A DNA stretch of 64,000 bases from Oncorhynchus masou masou (GCF_036934945.1 NC_088232.1:25923573-25987572); one strand, 5' to 3'. Shown: positions 1 through 10,872, counted from the first letter of the stretch. Translations and numbers: made by a program. The notes: a model not told the origin generated them from the sequence alone.

Positions 1-1
1 T

Positions 2-1190
2 AACAGCTGGTGCACAAAATCTAATATTAAGGAAGTCTTGAGGTTTTGCTCACCTGAGGTAGAGTATTTCATGATAAGCTGTAGACCACACTATTTACCA
101 AGAGAGTTTTCATCTATGTTTTTCGTAGCTATCTATTTACCACCACAACCCGATGCTGGCACTAAGACCACACTCACCGTGCTGTATATGTCACGTTCTG
201 ACCTTAATCAGACTTAGGTAGCCTGGGATTCACTGTTGGTTTGTGGGTGTTTGTTTCCGTGTGAGTGTTTGTCGCCACAAGGTACTGTTTCGGTTTTCGT
301 TTTCATCACATCGTTTATTGTTTTGTATTTCAGTGTTCAGTTCGTTTTTAATAAATCGTCATGAACACTTACCACGCTGCATCTTGGTCCGATCCTTACT
401 CCTTAACAAGAAATTGCTCATCCAGAGGCGGCCCTCCTAGTGGCCGGGGACTTTAATGCAGGTAAAGTTAAATCCGTTTTCTCTCAATACGGAAGTAGTC
501 AGATGACGCAGATGCTAAGCTATAGGACTGTTAGCACAGACTGGAATATGTTCCGGGATTCTCCCTATGGCATTGAGGAGTACACCACATCAGTCACTAG
601 CTTCATCAAAAAGTGCATTGATGAGTTGTCCCCACAGTGACCGTACATACATACCCCAACCAGAAGCCATGGATTACAGGCAACATCACACTGAGCTAAA
701 TGGTAGAGCTGCCGCTTTCAAGGAGTGGGACTCTGACACGGACACTAGTCATAGGCTGTTCTCTCTGCTACCACACGGCAAGCACCAAGTCTAGATCCAA
801 AAGGATTCTTACCAGCTTCTACTCCCATGCGATAAGACTCCTAAACAGCTAATCAAATGGCTACCCAGACTGTTTTCACCCCCCCCCCACCCCGCTGCTT
901 CTACTTTATTATCTATGCATAGTCACTTTACCTCTACCTACTTGTACATATTACCTCGACTAACCTGTGCCCCCTCACATTGACTCTAGATCGGTACCCC
1001 CTGTATATTGCCTCGCTACTGTTATTTTATTGTTGCGTTTTAATTATTTGTTATTTTTCAATTTTATTATTTTTTTTACTTCAGTTTAGTAATTACCTTC
1101 TTAACACTTATTTTTCTTAAAACTGCATTGTTGGTTAAGGGCTTGTAAGTAGGCATTTCACTGTAAGGTGTACACCTGTTGTATTCGGAG
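2..1190 (+). mobile_element. decayed non-LTR retrotransposon (LINE), internally deleted
   Basis: Frame 2 at the window start reads as part of an APE-type endonuclease (CRPHYLPREF, then AIYLPPQPDA). After an LTR fragment (189-405) the same domain resumes at about 408 with AHPEAALLVAGDFNAG, which includes the GDFN motif of jockey-superfamily LINE endonucleases. It continues to STDWNMF and GIEEYTTSVT near 540-600, and a frameshift follows near 636. From about 740 the sequence jumps to the LINE 3' end (LLPHGKHQV, then a C-rich tract and a T-rich 3' UTR ending near 1190), so the reverse transcriptase is missing. The copy is dead and probably starts outside the window. The family name is uncertain. 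Confidence 0.7.
189..405 (+). mobile_element. LTR retroelement fragment inside the LINE endonuclease
   Basis: The piece starts TGTCACG, as the other LTRs here do (8724-9074 on minus, 48335-48762). It contains an AATAAA signal near 351, followed by an ATGAACAC stretch shared with the solo LTR at 8.7-9.1 kb. It splits the LINE endonuclease reading frame, so it inserted later. It is shorter than the other LTRs and appears internally deleted. No internal region or second LTR is visible, so it is probably a solo LTR. The right boundary is approximate. Confidence 0.55.
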
Positions 1191-1918
1191 CTATTTTTTT
1201 ATTTGCGCCAACAAAGAAAAAGCTAAATAATATTGTAAAAGTAACAACTTGCTTATTTGAAAAGTAACTAAGTAAATGATTACTTGAATTGAAAAATGAA
1301 TGAAGTTACTCGTTACCACAAAAAAAGTAATCTGTTACTTTGTAACGTGTTACCCCCAACATTGCTCGTAAGATATACATTTTTGCAAAGGCAATTAGCT
1401 CGTAAAGTAGATTATTCTAGAGATTGTTAAATGTAGTTGTGACATTTACACAAATGTAACACTTTTGCATTCTGACACACAGATTTAACTCCCAGCACAA
1501 TGTGTCTGTTCTATGTCAAAGTGCACAAACGTCACCGGATGTTAATGTTGTACATCTGCTCATTCTGCTCATTCTGCTCATTCTGCTCATCTGCTCATTC
1601 AAACACTGAAAAAGAACGATACTCTCAAAGGTATGTTTAATGCTCTTTTTTTTTACATTCGATAGCAAGGCTCTGCACCTTCGGCCTGGCCACCAAAACA
1701 ATATAAAATTAACCTTCCATTGCAGGTTCTTGTGCCACCTATTACGAGACGTGCATATCTCTTAGGTTTACCTGAGAACATAGGGGACACAATATTGAAG
1801 AACCATGCAAAGAAGGTCCGCCAGAGGAGAAAGCCTTTTTGTAAAAGTAGTTTCTGTGTAACATTAGGTTTATTACTCCTGTATTACTCCTGTTCCTTGG
1901 AATAAAAAATGCATACAT
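1191..1918. other. no gene seen; AT-rich spacer
   Basis: Positions 1230-1360 carry several repeats of an AAGTAACT/GTTACTT word on both strands, as seen at the ends of some fish DNA transposons, but I cannot assign a family. A 9-base tandem repeat lies at 1556-1600. A 61-codon open frame at 1720-1905 has no recognisable domain. Confidence 0.4.
1556..1600. repeat. 9-base tandem repeat
   Basis: About five units of CTGCTCATT in a row, the fourth shortened by two bases. Because the unit is a multiple of three it stays open on the minus strand, where it would read as MSR repeats; this is a repeat artefact and not evidence of a gene. Confidence 0.85.
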
Positions 1919-2123
1919 GGGGCGCTGGGGAAGCCTTGTGGTTAGAGTGTTGGACTTGTAACCGGAAGGTTGGAAGTTCAAACCCCCGAGCTGACAAGGT
2001 ACAAATCTGTTGTTCTGCCCCTGAACAGGCAGTTAACCCACTGTTCCTAGGCCGTCATTGAAAATAAGAATTTGTTCTTAACTAACTTGCCTAGTTAAAT
2101 AAAGGTAAAATAAAAAAATATAT
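1919..2123 (+). mobile_element. HpaI-type salmonid SINE
   Basis: A tRNA-derived head carries an A-box-like GTGGTTAGAGTGTTGG and a B-box-like GGTTGGAAGTTCAAACC. It is followed by the salmonid-specific body (GAGCTGACAAGGTAC, TGCCCCTGAACAGGCAG) and the LINE-shared tail ending TTAAATAAAGGTAAAATAAA. The copy looks full length at about 200 bases. SINEs of this type are moved by the RSg-1-type LINEs also present in this window. Confidence 0.92.
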
Positions 2124-3363
2124 AACCCTATTAAATGTTTCAAGTTTTATATTGTGCTGTTTATTCATGGCAAGGGGAGCCAGGCTTCCCCAAATATTTG
2201 ACCAATAAAACAATTGGTTTTTCATCTCTGTGTTTTCATAATTTTCAGTTAATTCACAATTGGCTGAATCTCACCGAACAAATAATCTGAACAAGGGAAA
2301 CAGCACCACTCTGTCTCAGTATGTGGAGCCCATGTATCTGTTGTTGTCTGGACCAAAAGAGTATGACATGTTGCTGCCGTAGCATTTGATTGATTGATGC
2401 CAGAACGAATTTGGCCTCCCTTAATAAAAAAGTATAACATAATCAGCCAATCAACTGTGGGTTGCCCTGGTGCAGCAAACCTTGTTTCTAGTCTGCGTGT
2501 GTTGATGTCTTGCATTAGCAAGCTTGCTAAATCGGCCCTTTCCTAGGCCATGGATGGACAAGAAGATTTGGACTTCATTCTCTGTACAGGCCAATGATTA
2601 TGACTGCGATTCTGATCTAACCATGAATTCATATACTGTGCCAATGGTCTGAGATGACTGAAGTTCAATATGTAGCCTATATGTATCCTAGTAGACTCAC
2701 ATTAACTAGCATGCTAACTTAGCTGGTTCATTGTTGCCTATGCGAGGAAGTTAAGCAAGCAAGGTGTTTAGCTGAGTAGCCTATGTCAACAAAACTAAAA
2801 GCGTACTGTATGATAGAGCCATAGACCATTTTGCCTACATGAAAGAGAGGAGCGTGGCGTTCAACTAGTCTACAAGTAGGGGGATTCAACATATTTTGTT
2901 TTACCTGCACCCACATGCAGACAGACAGAAATCAGTCCCATGGACAGCCACATGATATTTAGCAACATTGATTGGACTAAGTTTTTTCTGGTATCTTTAA
3001 GTTTGTTTTCAATGTATTAAACTAAGCATATAGCCTTGCTGATTAGATTATGTTTTAAGTTGAAATGGTGCTGGAACAGTGGAGGCAGTAATCTTGTTTT
3101 CATAGTGCTGACATGGGCAAACTCATTGGTTCTAAATCAGTTTAGCAATCTGTTGAAAACTTTAACTTACTTGACCATGCTGCAGGTCATGTAACTGTTT
3201 GTTACATGCAATATTTGCTTTGTAGACTTCACCGGACAGATGTTGCTTTCTGGGTTTGTGACGAAACAAACATATGTGGGACTGTTGTCTCTGCCTTATT
3301 GTATATCACTGTGGCGTGTGAACGGATGTGTTATAGAACAAACAATGCAATTATCACAAGACA
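2124..3363. other. no gene seen
   Basis: About 1.2 kb of AT-rich DNA without a recognisable coding region, RNA gene or repeat family. Open frames are all under 95 codons and lack domain signatures. It may include old diverged repeats. Confidence 0.5.
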
Positions 3364-3689
3364 CAGTGCATTCGGAAAGTACTCAGACCCCTTCTATTTT
3401 CCACATTTTGTTACGTTACAGCCTTATTATCAAATTGATTAAATAAATATTTTCCCTAATCAATCTACACACAATACCCCATAATGACAAAGCGAAAACA
3501 GGTTTTTAAACGCTTATTTACATTACAATTCAGACCCTTTGCTATGTGACTCAAAATTTAGCTCAGGTGCATCCTGTATCCATTGATCATCCTTGAGATG
3601 ATTCTATAACTTAATTTGAGTCCATCTGTGGTAAATTAAATTTATTGGACATTATTTGGCAAGGCACACACAGTTGACAGTGCACTTCA

Positions 3690-4489
3690 GAGCAAAAATC
3701 AAGCCATGACGCCGAAGGAATTTAATAATCGGAGGAGAAGGGCCTTGGTCAGGGAGGTGAACAAGAACCTGATGGTCACTCTGAAAGAGCTCCAGAGTTC
3801 CTCTGAGGAGATGAGAGAACCTTCCAAAAGGACAAACCATCTCTGCAGCACTCCACCAATCAGGCCTTTATGGTAGAGTGGTCAAATGGAAACCACTCCT
3901 CAGTAAAATGCACATGACAGGCCACTTGGAGTTTGCAAAAAGGCACCTAAAGGACTCTCAGACCATGAGAAACAAAATTCTCTGGTGTAATGAAACCAAG
4001 ATTGAACTCTTTGGCCAGAATGTCAAACGTCACGTCTGGAGGAAACCTGGCACCATCCCTAAAGGGAAGCATGGTGGTAACATCATGCTGTGGGGATGTT
4101 TTTCAGCGGCAGGGACTGGGAGACTAGTCAGGATCGAGGGAAAGATGAACGGAGCAAAGTACCGCAATATCCTTGATGAAAACCTGCTCCAGAGCACTCA
4201 GTATCTCAGACTGGGGCGAAGGTTTACCTTCCAACAGGACACAGACTCTAAGCAGACAACAGGACACAGACTCTAAGCAGACAGCCAAGACAACGCAGGA
4301 GTGGCTTCGGGAAAAGTCTCTGAATGTCCTTGACTGGCCTAGCCAGAGCCCGGACTTGAACCTGATAGAATATCTCTGGAGAGACCTGAAAATAGAGCTT
4401 GAGAGGATCTGCAGAGATGAATGGGAGAAACTCCCCAAATACAGGTGTGCCAAGCTTGAGCTTCATACCCAAGGCGACTGTAGGCTGTA
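3690..4489 (+). pseudogene. Tc1-like transposase pseudogene
   Basis: Remnant of a cut-and-paste transposase that would cleave at its own inverted repeats and insert at TA. Frames change near 3870 and 4240. The stretch 3878-4276 (132 codons) covers the start of the catalytic domain, and 4173-4490 covers the last catalytic acidic region (SPDLNLIEYLW). A 25-base tandem duplication at 4236-4284 breaks the segment that normally carries the second Asp (QQDTD is repeated). Key N-terminal DNA-binding helices are absent, so it is dead. Confidence 0.85.
4236..4284. repeat. 25-base tandem duplication within the transposase relic
   Basis: The string AGGACACAGACTCTAAGCAG plus five bases occurs twice back to back. 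It arose inside this copy, since related copies (for example near 43765) have the segment once. Confidence 0.85.
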
Positions 4490-4733
4490 ATCGCTGCCAA
4501 AGATGTTTCAAACTAAGTACTTAAAGGGTCTGAATACTTTAGTAAATGTAATATTTGTTTTTTATTTGTAATTCATTTATTTTAAATTCTAACAACCTGG
4601 TTTTGCTTTGTCATTATGGGGTGTTGTGTGTAGAGTGGGTGGAAAACAACTATTGAGTACATTTTATAATAATGCTGCAATGTAACAAAATGTGGAACAA
4701 GTCAAGGGGTCTGAATACTTTCCTGATGCACTG

Positions 4734-5083
4734 TAAGTTGTGATATGGCTTTTTTACTGGCTTGGCTTTCCCACTGATTTTCCCCACATATTGCTACTTG
4801 TTCTGTATTGGTCTGAATGAAAACGGACTTTGAATTCCACACCCCTGGTCTAGAGGGGTTTCTATAGCCCCCGTAGTTCTATTAATCAACCATTGCTGTA
4901 CTTTGTTGGAACACTAATTGCCTATGTATCAGCACTGCATTGACTGTTTTACTCAAAATAACAGTTATCATGAATTTGCTACACATTTGGCAGAAATTAT
5001 GTTTCCTATTCTAGTCCATTTGCCTGTAGCTTTGCACTGGCAGTATCACATGCAAAACTTGTACCATATATTTTTTGATTATA
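4734..5083. other. no gene seen
   Basis: Spacer between two Tc1-like elements. Nothing recognisable on either strand. Confidence 0.5.
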
Positions 5084-6070
5084 TACTGAATAAAAATATA
5101 AACGCAACATGTAAAGTGTTGGTTCCATGTTTCATGAGCTGATATAAAAGTTCACAGAAATATAAAAAAAAATACATTTTCCCAAAAAAACGTATTTCTC
5201 TCAAATTGTGTAAAGAAATGTGTTTATGTAACAGATTTGAAATGGCTAGCTAGTTAGCGGTGGGGCGCGCTAGTGGCGTTTCAATCGGTGTAAAAGCCGC
5301 GGCCCTTGTAGAGCAAGGTGAACCACAACTTCAAGGTCTCAGAGCAAGTGACGTCACCGATTTAAACGCCACTAGCGTGCCTCACCGCTAACTATCTAGC
5401 CATTTCACATCCGTTACACTCACCCCACTTTTGACCTCCTCCTTTTCCGCAGCAACCAGTGATCCGGGTCAACAGCATTGATGTAACAGTATAGACTTTT
5501 ACATCCGTCGCCCCGACCTGGGCGCGAACCAGGGATGCTCTGCACACGTCAACAGTCACCCTCGAAGCATCGTTGCCCATCGCTGCACAAAAGCCACGGC
5601 CCTTGCAGAGCAAGGGGAACCACTACTTCAAGGTCTCAGAGCAAGTGACGTCACCGATTGAAACGCCACTAGCGCGCACCACCGCTAACTAGCTAGCCAT
5701 TTCACATCGGCTACATTTACATCCCTGTTAGTGAGCATTTCTCCTTTGCAAAGATAGTCCATCCACCTGACAGGTGTGGCAAATCAAGAAGCTGATTAAA
5801 CAGCATAATCATTACAGGGGTGCACCTTGTCCTCAGGACAATAAAAGGCCACCCTAAAATGCTCAGTTTTATCACACAACACATTGCCACAGATGTCTCA
5901 AGTTTTGAGGGAGTGTGCAATTGGCATGCTGACTGCAGGAATGTCCACAGCTGTTGCCATAGAATTATATGTTCATTTCTCTACCATAAGCTGCCTCCAA
6001 TGTCATTTTAGAGATTTTGGCAGTACGTCTGAGACCAGCCACCTTGACAGCTGATGAAACTGAGGGGTAT
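5084..6070 (+). mobile_element. Tc1-like element, deletion derivative split by another repeat
   Basis: The left end ACTGAATAAAAATATAAACG is the terminal repeat of the same family as the element at 39335-44719 (ends CACTGAAC and GTTCAGTG). Sequence 5718-6000 resumes the subterminal region and the start of a transposase: DVSSFEGVCNWHADCRNVH, with an HHKLPP-type helix remnant. From about 6050 it runs into unrelated sequence, so the catalytic half and right end are missing. A 489-base composite palindromic element sits at 5227-5715 within it. Confidence 0.75.
5227..5715. mobile_element. composite palindromic element with a tRNA-like segment
   Basis: The ends are TGTAACAGATTTGAAATGGC and its near-inverse ending GGCTACA. 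The arm around GCTAGCTAGTTAGCGGTG occurs at 5227-5290 and inverted at 5349-5418 and 5645-5715, so there is an internal palindrome plus a direct repeat of about 130 bases (5292-5418 against 5588-5715). On the minus strand near 5515-5540 the sequence CCTGGTTCGCGCCCAGG forms a tRNA-type T arm with a B-box-like core, suggesting a tRNA-derived component. It interrupts the surrounding Tc1-like element. It may be two partly merged copies of one short repeat. No protein coding is seen. Confidence 0.65.
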
Positions 6071-6524
6071 TTAACCCCTTTTGTGGGGGAAAACGAATTC
6101 AGATGGTCTTGACCTGGCTCACTAGTGGGTAGGCCAAGCTAGATGACTGCTGTTAGTACTGTGCTTGATTCTTTTAACAGATTTGTTTTTCTTAGAATTT
6201 TGAATATACTCGTATATATTTGTCAATATGCACCCCCATCCCCCTTTAACACTAGAACCACTAAAGCAGTCATTTTTGACTGCTTATGAGTTATTTAATT
6301 ATATTACTCCCCGTTCATCCTTAACTTTTCCGAAATAAGTCTATATATCACGCTGTCGATGTTAGAATCTTAATATCACACACAGAACTAGAGAGAGAAA
6401 AAATTGATAGAAAGAAATCCCCTTGCCCTGATGATCTAGACCCCCTCCTACACCTAGCTGCATACATCATTGCTCCCCCTTGACATGTATTTTTAACCTC
6501 ACGCTTGATGTTAATTTAAAACTT

Positions 6525-7470
6525 CTTAGGACTAGGCTTCCTGTCAGCGGGACAACTGTCAACAATTTCCGGGTGAAATTAGAGGGCGCGCAATTCAAAT
6601 AAATAATGGTAAAAATAATGGATATTAAACATCGAGGTACATACAAGTGTCTTATATCGGTTAAAAGTTTGTTAATCGAACTGCATTGTCCTATTTACAG
6701 TAGGCTTTACAGCGAAAGCATGCCATGTGATTGTTTGAGGACGGCGCCCCACATCAACATATTTTTCAACCAGCACAGTTTTCATAAAATCACAAATAGT
6801 GATTAAATAATCACTTACTTTTTGAAAATCTCCCTTTGAATTGCAATCCAAAGGGTCCCAGCTACAACATGCATGGTTGTTTTGTTAGATAAAATTCTTC
6901 TTTATATCCCAAAAAGTCAGTTTAGTTGGCACATCGATTTGAGTTCAACATGCAGACAAAGGAATCCAAAAAGCTACCGCTAAACTTTGTTAAAACAAGT
7001 CAATCTACATTGCTATTTAATCCTCGGGTACCCTAAAATGTAATTAAACTATGATATTTCATACGGAAAGAAGTATGTTCAATAGAAAAGTAAAATGAGC
7101 AAGTGCTAATCGCGTGCCCACAGACTGATTTCCAACTGTGACTCCCAGGACCAAAACTCTAAATTCTTCCTTGCTTTGGAGAAAACAAGCCTGAAACCTT
7201 GAACAAAGACAGTTGACATCTAGTGGAAGCCATAGGAATTACAATCTGGGAGCTGGTATTGCATAGGACCTATAGCTTTCCATTGAAAGAACATGGGGTC
7301 TCAAAAAAAATTCTGGTTGCTTTTTCTTTGGATTATGTCCTACCATATCAATTGTGTTACAGTCTCATACATTATTTTAACATTTCAACAAACTTCAAAG
7401 TGTTTTCTATCCAATGGCACCAATTATATGCAAATCATGGGTACCAAATCTGCTTTTATACTGCCTCTCT
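6525..7470. repeat. dispersed salmonid repeat inserted in the LINE
   Basis: About 0.95 kb of AT-rich non-coding sequence separates RT blocks that are adjacent in related LINEs. It contains the motif ACATCTAGTGGAAGCC near 7216, which I recognise from an abundant unclassified salmonid repeat. No clear inverted or long terminal repeats were found. Confidence 0.5.
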
Positions 7471-7479
7471 TGAAAGGTT

Positions 7480-8720
7480 GAGATCCTTCACTACTTGACA
7501 ACTATCGACCCATATCAAAATGGTCTATACTGTCTAAGGTACTGGAGTCCTTAGTTAGTAGGCAGCTGATGGCTTACCTCAAAGAAAACAATATCTTAAA
7601 TGGAACGCAATCAGGTTTTAGGTGTGGCCACAGCCGTGTTTCAGCAACATTTAAGTTTTTATATGACATCCACTGTGCTCTTGACAAGAAGTTACATTGC
7701 GTGTCTGTCTTAATTGATTTGACGAAGGCATTTGACACCGTGGGCCATGCTGTGTTGGTGCAAAGGTTAAAATGTTGTGGAATTACTAGTCATGCTCTAG
7801 GTTGGTTTATAAATTACCTATCAAATCGTACTCAATGTGTAATGGCGGATAGTTGTAAATCTTAGTCCATAGAGTTGTGCTCAGGTGTTCCACAATGTTC
7901 TATTTTGGACCCACTGTTGTTCATTTTGTGTATCAACAACATTGGAGATCATATTGAAACAGCAGATGTTCATTTTTTTCAGATGATACTGTTCTTTATT
8001 CAAGTGCTTGTAGTTTATCTTTGGCTTTTGAAAATGCCCAAAGATCATTTAACACCATTACAACAGAATCTGTATGATTTGAAGCTGGTTCTGAATTCGG
8101 GTTAAACAAAATGAATGGTATTTTCAAATGCCAGGCATGTAACTAATCATGTCATTGCTACATTGGATGGACATACTATAGAGCAAGCCAAAGTGTACAA
8201 ATATTTGGGTGGATGACAAGCTGAGCTTCACTGTTCATGTGGAGAACTTGATAAGGAAGCTCAAGCTAAAAATAGTTTTTCATTACCGGCATAAGGCTTG
8301 TTTTTCTCTGGAGGCCAGGAAGGAGCTGGTACGATGTACATTACTGGCGGCTTTAGATTTTAGTGATGTTATATATATGCAGGTCTAAACCACTACCCTG
8401 AGAGCAATTGATTCAGTTTATCATGTGTCCCTCAGGTTCAGTCCCAATCAAAAATGTCAAATACATCATTGCGATCTGTAAAGCGACATTGGCTGGTCAA
8501 TTCAAATTTAATTGGTCACATACACGTGTTTAGCAAGATCTAACAATTACACAACATATACCCAATACACACAAATCTAGTAAAGGAATGGAATTAAGAA
8601 TGTAAAAAGGTCATCACTGGTTGTCATTGACCTTGCGTCGGCTTAAACACTGGTATACACTGATTTATAAGATCATATTGGGTAAAATGCCACTTTATCT
8701 CTGTTCCTTTTTAATCAGGT
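7480..8720 (+). pseudogene. LINE reverse transcriptase pseudogene
   Basis: Reverse transcriptase for target-primed retrotransposition. Two open pieces are joined across a stop and a shift: 7569-7865 (98 codons, with the TKAFDTV block) and 7875-8105 (76 codons, with SGVPQCSILDP). The YADD block expected near 7990 is destroyed (HFFQMILFF). The C-terminal portion (LSFTVHVENLIRKLK, then ALDFSDVIYM and YHVSLRF) is readable from 8215 to 8440. It cannot encode an active enzyme. Confidence 0.8.
8490..8612 (-). mobile_element. short LINE 3'-end fragment
   Basis: The segment starting TCAATTCAAATTTAATTGG, with TCACATACACGTGTTTAGCA, is the reverse complement of a widespread salmonid LINE tail. It interrupts the reverse transcriptase relic, which resumes at about 8612 with a repeat of flanking sequence (CATTGGCTGGT compared with CACTGGTTGTCATTG). 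Confidence 0.5.
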
Positions 8721-8723
8721 CAG

Positions 8724-9074
8724 TGTAACGGTATTCGTTGTCTGAAGAACAGGAATCATCATCATAAGTGTTCATGCTTGTTTTATTAAAACTGAACACT
8801 ATAACGAAAATCAACACGGGAATAACGAAACAGTCCTGTAAGGTGAAAACACTAAACAGAAATTAACTACCCACAAAACCCTGTGGGAAAAAGCTACCTA
8901 AGTATGGTTCCCAATCAGAGACAACGATAGACAGCTGTCCCTGATTGAGAACCATACCCGGCCAAAACAAAGAAATACAAAAACATAGAAAAGGGAACAT
9001 AGAATGCCCACCCAAATCACACCCTGACCAAACCAAAATAGAGACATAAAAAGCTCTAAGGTCAGGGCGTGACA
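8724..9074 (-). mobile_element. solo LTR with 5-base target duplication
   Basis: The 351-base element begins TGTAACGG and ends GTGACA on plus; on minus it starts TGTCACGCCCTGAC and ends with ACA, the usual TG...CA borders. It is flanked by the direct repeat GTCAG at 8719-8723 and 9075-9079. On the minus strand an AATAAA signal lies near 8787, followed by GCATGAACAC, resembling the other LTRs here. The LINE reading continues on both sides. A solo LTR is what recombination between the two LTRs of one element leaves behind. Confidence 0.85.
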
Positions 9075-10045
9075 GTCAGTAAATAAATATAAATTACGGT
9101 CCTATTCTCATTTGCTTTTAACAGTACGTAGTTAGTTTTAGTTACTCAGCTCCGTGGTCCTGGAATTCTCTTCTGAACATTTTAAAATTTGATGATCTAT
9201 TCACATTGGTGGAGTTTAAACACTTGGTTGATGTAAATATCATAGAAGAGTGTAATTGTCTTTAGGTCAGCTGTTTTTTAGTTATGACATTTGTGTTTCT
9301 TTACATAATATGTCATTGTTGTACTGTATGTGTGTCTATAGTTTTGTTTAATGTTGTGTTAGTGTATGTAAGTTGTTTTGTCTGAAACTTTGTCCCCCTG
9401 CTGTCATATCAACACTTATATTTACTATAATGGCATTATTGCTTTTGAGTTTCACTATTAATCAAGGCCACTTGGCGCTTATAATGATATTTAGGCTACT
9501 GATGTTTTCATCATTTGACCGCGCGTCTTGGTGGTTGTGGTATGTTTTATGTATTATCTACTTATAATATTTAGCTGTTATTGTGTTCCAAGACATACTG
9601 TATGCTTTCTGTTTCACAGTTGTAAAAAGTCACTCCACAAATAAAATGGATTGAACACTTGAAATGTTATGTTTTTAGTCTTTATAGTTTTTACATATAG
9701 CCTACAGTTACAAGAACTAATGGATATGCTATTGTTTTATTTAAAATAAAATAAAAAATAGGCCTTCATGAACACAACCAAATTATACTTTGTTCTATAT
9801 CATATATGAGATGAATTAATTACACTTTTAGGGGGGTCTGTCGAGGCCCAGTGGTTCTAGTGATAATAGCTGTGATAGGAGAAAAGTGAGGACAGATCAA
9901 CAACATTGTAGTTACTCCACAATACAAACCTCATTGACAGAGGGAAAAGAAGGAAGCCCGTACATAATAAAAACAGATTCCAAAACATGCATCCTGTTTG
10001 CAACAAGGAGTAGCTGAGTTACAGATGTGACTTGAAAATCTATTT

Positions 10046-10500
10046 GAAAATGTGTTTTTTGTATTTATCATGGATCCCCATTGGCTGCTGCAAAGGCAGC
10101 AGCTACTCTTCCTTGGGTCCAGCAAAATTAAGTCAGTTTATACAATTTTAAAAGATTACAATACATTCACAGATTGCACAACACACTGTGTGCCCTCAGC
10201 TCCCTACTCCACCACTGCCACAAAATATACAGTACTAAATCCATGTGTATGTGTGTGTATAGTGCATATGTTATTGTGTGTGTGTGTATGTGTGTGTCTG
10301 TACCGATGTTTGTGTTGATTCACAGTCCCCGCTGTTCCATAAGGTGTTTTTTTAATCTGTTTTTTTTTAAAGCTAATTTTACTGCTTGCATCAGTTACTT
10401 GATGTGGAATATAGTTCCATGTAGTCTTGGCTCTATGTAGTACTGTGCGCCTCCCATTGTCTGTTCTGGACTTGGGGACCTGAAAATTGTTGTCTAGCAA
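10046..10500 (-). mobile_element. LINE 3' end (C-terminal RT and tail), minus strand
   Basis: On minus, 10500 downward reads VPKSRTDNGRRTVLHRAKTT, then WNYIPHQVTDASSKI and FKKK, the C-terminal end of a fish LINE ORF2. The 3' tail includes a TG-rich stretch and the reverse of GGGGATCCATGATAAATAC near 10060-10080. The element is truncated on its 5' side. The same tail occurs on plus at 53140-53215. Confidence 0.75.
10244..10303. repeat. TG-rich microsatellite
   Basis: Imperfect (TG)n tracts broken by TATG and CATATG, lying in the LINE 3' UTR. Confidence 0.85.
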
Positions 10501-10504
10501 TGAT

Positions 10505-10872
10505 CAACAACCAATTTGACAGAGCTTGAAGAATTTTGAAAAGAATAATGGGCAAATGTTGCACTATTCAGGTGTGGAAAGCGCTTAGAGACTTACCCAG
10601 TAAGACTCGTAGGTGTAATCGCTGCCAAAGGTGCTTCTACAAAGTATTGACTAAGGGGTGTGAATACGTATGTATAAATGAGATATTTCTGTATTTCATT
10701 TTCAATAAATTTGTCAACATTTCTAAAAACATGTTTTCACTTTGTCAATATGGAATATTGTGTGTAGATCGATGTGAAGAAGAAAAAACATTTAATCAAT
10801 TTTGAATTCAGGCTGTAACACAACTAAATGTGGAACAAGTCAAGGGATATGAATACTTTCTGAAGGCACTTT
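10505..10872 (+). mobile_element. 3' fragment of a Tc1-like element
   Basis: It starts in the transposase C-terminal region (AATCGCTGCCAAAGGTGCTT near 10617) and ends TATGAATACTTTCTGAAGGCACT, a diverged terminal repeat of the 3364-4733 type. The 5' part is missing. No coding capacity. Confidence 0.8.

Larger units (their letters stand above)
3364..4733 (+). mobile_element. Tc1-like DNA transposon, decayed
   Basis: The terminal inverted repeats are CAGTGCATTCGGAAAGTA at the left and an imperfect TACTTTCCTGATGCACTG at the right, next to TA. The inside is a Tc1/mariner transposase (DD34E family) on the plus strand, spread over three frames. Recognisable blocks are LEFAKRHLKDSQTMRNKI, a TKIELFGQNVKRHVWRKPGT segment, IMLWGCFSAAGTGR, and WPSQSPDLNLIEYLWRDLK near 4340-4390. 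The N-terminal helix-turn-helix region is mostly deleted around 3720. No functional transposase can be made. The same family recurs at 39388-44232 and, as 3' ends, near 10505 and 48040. Confidence 0.9.
6395..9660 (+). mobile_element. decayed LINE with three later insertions
   Basis: Reverse transcriptase blocks run in order on the plus strand. PCPDDLDPLLHLAAYI near 6420-6470 precedes the RT domain. After a 0.95-kb repeat, DNYRPISKW and LSKVLESLVSRQL appear near 7500-7560, then ILNGTQSGFR, LIDLTKAFDTVGHAVL (catalytic-domain A) and the SGVPQCSILDPLLFILCINN block near 7880-7945. The thumb and C-terminal region follow around 8210-8470 and 8610-8720, continuing after a solo LTR at 9075. The 3' UTR ends near 9660. 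Several stops and shifts make it non-functional. It belongs to the jockey-superfamily group; the clade (L2, Rex1 or CR1) is not settled. Confidence 0.75.
6246..9866. mobile_element. possible piggyBac-like element (TTAA type), split by a LINE
   Basis: A 13-base inverted repeat CACTAGAACCACT follows TTAA at 6246-6262. Its exact inverse AGTGGTTCTAGTG lies at 9850-9862, followed by ATAA, one mismatch from TTAA. Just inside the left end is a perfect hairpin, AAGCAGTCA and TGACTGCTT around TTTT (6264-6285). TTAA duplications and a subterminal hairpin fit piggyBac-like elements, but no transposase is left. Most of the inside is a LINE with its own insertions. The two ends could be unrelated by chance, so this is tentative. 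Confidence 0.4.

Noticed and set aside
1720..1905. 61-codon frame preceded by an acceptor-like TTGCAG
   Set aside because: Too short, no recognised domain, ends in AT-rich sequence beside a SINE; no donor or partner exon.
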